Source of the DNA: Mesorhizobium sp.
GTDB taxonomy: Bacteria > Pseudomonadota > Alphaproteobacteria > Rhizobiales > Rhizobiaceae
Assembly (NCBI GenBank): GCA_004020545.1
Contig: SAQE01000029.1
Coordinates: forward strand, 38,923-72,170
Reading direction: 5' to 3'
Length of the DNA stretch: 33,248 nt
How positions within the stretch are numbered: the first letter of the stretch is position 1; every line of letters starts with the position of its first letter. Positions 33,221 through 33,248 of this stretch are shown here, in pieces. The position numbers and the translations under genes are program-made. The notes beneath the pieces are model-generated. The model was not told the DNA's origin, ran no database searches, and was given only the letters and a program-made list of their open reading frames with translations.

Positions 33221-33248
33221 GGTGCGAGGGAGTAGGGGAGTAGCTGTC

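Overview
The window is high-GC chromosomal DNA of a rhizobial alphaproteobacterium, probably Mesorhizobium or a close relative. That assignment rests on gene content and protein style: the zwf-pgl-edd Entner-Doudoroff order, a C93 (LapG-type) protease beside a VCBS/T1SS-143 adhesin, a GbdR-like GlxA regulator and a DUF6492 protein in a polysaccharide cluster. It is an inference, because no rRNA or other taxonomic marker is present. I see no insertion sequence, phage gene, CRISPR array or tRNA.

Region 1 (1-9573) is a surface-adhesion module. It holds the N-terminal 897 codons of a giant repetitive type I secreted adhesin (minus strand, running off the left edge) and a divergent periplasmic transglutaminase-like cysteine protease of the LapG family. 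Facing the protease is a tightly coupled operon, outer-membrane TolC-like > ABC exporter with a degenerate C39 domain > HlyD-like adaptor > a small RHH-PAS protein. This resembles the Pseudomonas LapA/G/B/C/E system, but no LapD-like c-di-GMP receptor is visible. Instead a putative DNA-binding RHH domain fused to a PAS-like domain is translationally coupled to the adaptor gene. This is the most interesting part of the window. The adhesin and protease share an AT-rich divergent control region containing a 12-bp palindrome.

Region 2 (9574-12275) has a 571-bp gene-free stretch, a SAF-domain homoserine-dehydrogenase-like oxidoreductase, and proC (proline synthesis), which overlaps it tail to tail.

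Region 3 (12364-21613) is a polysaccharide assembly cluster: O-antigen-ligase-like polymerase/ligase and GT2 glycosyltransferase (minus); GT4-type glycosyltransferase, WecG/TagA (GT26) glycosyltransferase and DUF6492 protein, overlapping by 4 nt at each junction (plus); Wzx-type flippase (minus); and a GumC/Wzz-type chain-length protein without a kinase domain (plus). Together these could build, flip, polymerise and size a surface glycan. The initiating phosphoglycosyltransferase and the outer-membrane export porin are not in the window. Short tandem repeats lie inside the GT2 5' end and after the Wzz gene.

Region 4 (21845-25560) holds folD, a GlxA-family AraC regulator 16 nt behind it, and an exported von Willebrand factor A protein with a proline/alanine linker and a repetitive beta-rich tail, ending at a strong bidirectional terminator.

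Region 5 (25583-33220) holds the Entner-Doudoroff operon zwf-pgl-edd (minus) with a palindrome in its promoter region, a divergent short-chain dehydrogenase, a membrane-anchored SH3-domain protein, and an FAD-dependent amine oxidase-like protein.
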